A stretch of DNA of 53,045 bases from Candidatus Poribacteria bacterium (GTDB lineage Bacteria > Poribacteria > WGA-4E > WGA-3G). Below, in pieces: positions 50,741-53,045 of the stretch (the stretch's first letter is position 1; the number at the start of each line of letters is the position of its first letter). A program made the translations under genes and the position numbers. The DNA lies in the NCBI GenBank assembly GCA_022827885.1, contig JAJEIP010000045.1, positions 1 through 53,045 of the forward strand, written 5' to 3'. The notes below the pieces were generated by a model, which was not told where the DNA came from, did no database searches, and worked only from the letters and a program-made list of their open reading frames with translations.

Positions 50741-51208
50741 ATGGCAAAATCACTTACAGATGGTGAAATGGTTAATGGCAAGAAGCACGGGTATTGGGTT
50801 ACCTATTACGCCAATGGATTTAAGCGGAGCGAAGGTCGCTATATTGCTGGGAAAAAGGAAGGACTTTGGATTCAGTACTACAAGAACGGCAACAAGACGA
50901 GTGAAGCCACCTTCCGCGATGGCAAGAACGAAGGCGAGTATATGTGCTATTACGAGAACGGGAACCGCAAATGGGGCGGTCCTTATCGAGAACACGATGG
51001 CAGCTCCGCCGATGGCAGAAAAGAAGGCGTCTGGCTCTGCTATGAAGAGGACGGCGAGACGGTGTGGCGTATCATCACCTACAAGAAAGGCGGTGCGCGT
51101 GCGAAACCCGATGAATATCCGCTCGGTACCTGTGATGTTTGTGGCGAAGGCAGACGCTCAACATGGGGCGATACCTGTCCACAATGCGGCACGGAGATTT
51201 CTGACTAA
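50741..51208 (+). CDS. MORN-repeat protein with C-terminal zinc ribbon
   Basis: 155 aa, soluble. About four MORN_2-type repeats: 'NGKKHGYWVTYYANGFKRSE', 'AGKKEGLWIQYYKNGNKTSE', 'DGKNEGEYMCYYENGNRKWG' and 'GRKEGVWLCYEEDGETVWR'. The C-terminus is a C4 zinc ribbon, 'CDVCGEGRR' and 'TCPQCGTEI'. The role is unknown; MORN_2 proteins are often toxin-antitoxin or surface associated, but nothing here proves that. The paralogue at 48086/49564 is interrupted by the TnpB element. The start is set by a leader element. Confidence 0.85.
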   Translation: MAKSLTDGEMVNGKKHGYWVTYYANGFKRSEGRYIAGKKEGLWIQYYKNGNKTSEATFRDGKNEGEYMCYYENGNRKWGGPYREHDGSSADGRKEGVWLCYEEDGETVWRIITYKKGGARAKPDEYPLGTCDVCGEGRRSTWGDTCPQCGTEISD

Positions 51209-51295
51209 TCCTCAAAAATTCTTTCGACTGTAATTGAACTTTGTCACGAAAAGTTGAGCCAATGTGTCTAATTTAACTCAACAGGAGGGTCAATT

Positions 51296-51724
51296 ATGAA
51301 CCAGATTCCAAGTATTGGTTTTCAAATACTCGCCCCCAGCGAAGGCGTTGCAGATGGTTCACTCAATGGATTATGGTTTAAAGTAAAGTCGGATCCCGTC
51401 CCAACTGACGATCTTGTCGTCGGCTTGAAAGTATGCACATCCGACGGAAACGTTAAACAGTCTGGTGTGATCGTGATTTCAAAAGGGGAAAGCCATTCCT
51501 CAGAATTTTTTTTCAAAACAGTGGTAGATGAACAAGATGTATCGCTGGAGATTGAACCCTATGATTCTCTCACCAAATTAGAGTTTCCGATCCTTACGAA
51601 TGAGGGTTACGTTATAGAGGCAGGCTATGAGTTTCCAGCGTATAAGTTAGGAAACTTGTCAAAAATAGTCCCTTATCAGAAGAACAAGCCCCATCAATGC
51701 TTATGGACGGATGAGAATCGCTGA
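51296..51724 (+). CDS. small soluble protein of unknown function
   Basis: 142 aa; a strong AGGAGGG ribosome site lies 6 bp before the ATG. The sequence looks all-beta ('GLWFKVKSDPVPTDDLVVGL', 'SSEFFFKTVVDEQDVSLEIE'), like a single Ig- or Calx-beta-type sandwich. No family is recognised with confidence and no signal peptide is seen. The alpha/beta hydrolase gene follows after 18 bp, so they are probably co-transcribed. Confidence 0.7.
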   Translation: MNQIPSIGFQILAPSEGVADGSLNGLWFKVKSDPVPTDDLVVGLKVCTSDGNVKQSGVIVISKGESHSSEFFFKTVVDEQDVSLEIEPYDSLTKLEFPILTNEGYVIEAGYEFPAYKLGNLSKIVPYQKNKPHQCLWTDENR

Positions 51725-51742
51725 AACTGGTAGAAGATAAAG

Positions 51743-52606
51743 ATGATAATATCCCAGGAACAGATACTTCCGATTAATGGTGTTCAACTTTGGACAGCCG
51801 TTGAAGGCGAAGGAACACCGACGGTGCTCTGCCATGGAGGTCCAGGTGGCTATGATTATCTTGCCCCTGTCGCCGATATGATTTCTGATGTGTGCAAAGT
51901 TGTCCGGTATGACCAGCGTGGAAGTGGACGGTCACAAGCAGTAGGTCCTTACGATGTATCCACATTTGTTGAGGATTTAGAGGAATTGAGAGAACATTTC
52001 AACTTTGAACGTTGGGTTGTCGGGGGACACTCATGGGGAGCGTGCCTTGCTTTAGCCTACGCAGTTAGATTCCCAGCTCGGACAATGGCTGTTCTTCACA
52101 TCGCAGGCACAGGAATAGATGACCGATGGCACGATGAATATCGCGAAAATCGGGTAAACGCTCTAAGTGAATCAGAGCGTGAGGAGTATCAACAGCTGCA
52201 GGCACAAAGAGAATATGCTACAGATACTGAATGGGACCGGATACGAGACCGGCTCCGTTTTTTAAGTAGTAAGACAGATGTTTTCGATCCAAAGCGGGTG
52301 AGCGATCTGCCCAGTTTTGATGCGTACCCTGTGAGTTATAAGGCGAACGAAAAAGTAGGAACGGACTGGAACGATTACACCAAAGATTCAAAATTCCGGC
52401 AATCCGTTTACAATCTCTCGATGCCAGTCTTTTTCCTTCATGGAGCTTGTGATCCGCGTCCGAGTCACTTCATAGAGACACTCGCCTCCAAACTATCTCG
52501 TAGTACCTTCACATTGATTACGGAGTCAGGACACTATCCTTGGGTAGAAAAACCCGACGAAGTAAAAGCATCGGTTAGACGATTTATTTGCAATCAGATA
52601 CCCTAA
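51743..52606 (+). CDS. alpha/beta hydrolase, proline iminopeptidase-like
   Basis: 287 aa. Oxyanion motif 'VLCHGGPGGYDYL', 'VRYDQRGSGRSQ', nucleophile elbow 'VVGGHSWGACLALAYA' (Ser of GHSWG), an acidic residue in 'VFFLHGACDPRP' and the catalytic His in 'ITESGHYPWVEKPDE'. HGGPGG with DQRGSGRS is characteristic of the S33 prolyl aminopeptidase / tricorn-factor group. A peptidase or small-ester hydrolase is likely. No signal peptide. Confidence 0.9.
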   Translation: MIISQEQILPINGVQLWTAVEGEGTPTVLCHGGPGGYDYLAPVADMISDVCKVVRYDQRGSGRSQAVGPYDVSTFVEDLEELREHFNFERWVVGGHSWGACLALAYAVRFPARTMAVLHIAGTGIDDRWHDEYRENRVNALSESEREEYQQLQAQREYATDTEWDRIRDRLRFLSSKTDVFDPKRVSDLPSFDAYPVSYKANEKVGTDWNDYTKDSKFRQSVYNLSMPVFFLHGACDPRPSHFIETLASKLSRSTFTLITESGHYPWVEKPDEVKASVRRFICNQIP

Positions 52607-52958
52607 CGTGGATTCAATAATATGGATCTGATTCGCTACGTGCTAAAGTCGAGTTCGTTAATTTATTTCGCATTTTTTGCTGGGGTAGCAGCTTAGAATG
52701 GGCGGCTTCATTGCATCGCCAGAAGACTTCACCTACGCGCTTACGGTTTCACTGCAGGATTATCTTCACAAATCCAATGGTCCTTTAAAAGATACCACCA
52801 ACAGATTCTAATTCTCACCTACGATTTTAGTCCACCCCTGAATTCAACTTGAACATTTTATGATGAATTTTATTCACCCTCTTCGGTTTAAAGATTTAAT
52901 CTAAAATCTTTCGCTGGCGATATATCTGAGGGTGGTGCATAAATAAAGTTGTGAAGTA
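52607..52958. other. gene-poor stretch, nothing recognised
   Basis: About 350 bp with stops in all frames and no start plus ribosome site that I trust. It contains short A+T-rich tracts (AAAGATTTAATCTAAAATCTTT is an imperfect palindrome near 52890). It may be the decayed flank of the mobile-looking unit at the right end. Confidence 0.5.
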
Positions 52959-53022
52959 TCAGGATAATGGGTATGCTTTAATGAAATCACCCATATAAGG
53001 CATACCCAATGTATTATCCTGA
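52959..53022. repeat. long two-part palindrome
   Basis: TCAGGATAAT/ATTATCCTGA (52959-52968 with 53013-53022) encloses GGGTATGC/GCATACCC (52969-52976 with 53000-53007), i.e. 18 paired positions. The 3' arm overlaps the start of the partial ORF at 53009. Confidence 0.6.
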
Positions 53023-53045
53023 CGCAAAAGAGTATATCACATTTG
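53009..53045 (+). CDS. start of an ORF cut by the window edge, possibly transposase
   Basis: ATG at 53009 opens MYYPDAKEYITF and runs off the window. The ATG sits in the 3' arm of a long palindrome, as in some IS ends, so a transposase is a guess. With only 12 codons nothing firm can be said. Confidence 0.3.
   Translation, partial: MYYPDAKEYITF

Overview
The window is about 53 kb of bacterial chromosome at roughly 50% G+C. The gene content fits the phylum Candidatus Poribacteria or a close relative. The signs are LamG, CRTAC1 and SUMF1-like secreted proteins, several sugar isomerase/epimerase and enolase-superfamily enzymes, an ATCase fused to a PyrI-type zinc knuckle, and many small palindromic and leader repeats. 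This assignment is inferred from gene style; there is no rRNA or other marker to prove it.

Layout. 1-7504 (minus): a very large protein of unknown function (cut by the window edge), translationally coupled to a GH172/DUF2961 glycosidase, then two sugar phosphate isomerase/epimerases and a D-galactonate dehydratase, so a carbohydrate-catabolism block. 7505-8258: a long regulatory region with a near-perfect sigma-54 promoter and three 10-bp repeats spaced exactly 21 bp apart. 8259-15207 (plus): four paralogous exported proteins (carboxypeptidase-regulatory-like beta-sandwiches plus a C-type-lectin-like domain) with a beta-CASP nuclease in the middle. 15216-17447 (minus): pyrB (zinc-domain fusion) and pyrD. 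17477-20852: membrane proteins and an M50 peptidase. 20972-27970 (plus): aroC, a CHAD protein split into two ORFs, a ROK kinase, an unknown 559-aa protein, an SDR epimerase and an Ldh2-family dehydrogenase. 28014-31871 (minus): a sugar ABC ATPase, two TPR-thioredoxin paralogues, one unknown. 32033-37843 (plus): a small membrane protein, infC-rpmI-rplT, pheS, then SUMF1-like and CRTAC1-like exported proteins. 38042-41173: a small unknown protein, an enolase-superfamily enzyme and an SHMT-family enzyme. 41174-48030 (plus): a tRNA-like remnant, ankyrin protein, two tandem Rieske-helical fusions, a WD40 protein and a PolX-N-terminus-like HhH protein. 48086-49758: an IS200/IS605-type TnpB element sitting inside a small MORN/zinc-ribbon gene. 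49852-52606: LamG, MORN, unknown and alpha/beta-hydrolase genes. The right end holds a long palindrome and the first codons of another ORF.

The most unusual signals are: (1) a dispersed leader element (core AACCGCAAGGAA.AATTAAAAA) lying immediately before the start codons of at least ten unrelated genes, one copy of which splits a CHAD domain exactly between its two halves and gives the second half its own ATG; (2) the sigma-54 promoter with helically phased upstream repeats in front of the lectin-like array; (3) the TnpB element whose removal restores an in-frame gene; (4) infC starting at an AUA codon behind a consensus promoter and hairpin. Nothing was computed beyond reading the sequence. 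Family names rest on visible motifs and remembered family features.
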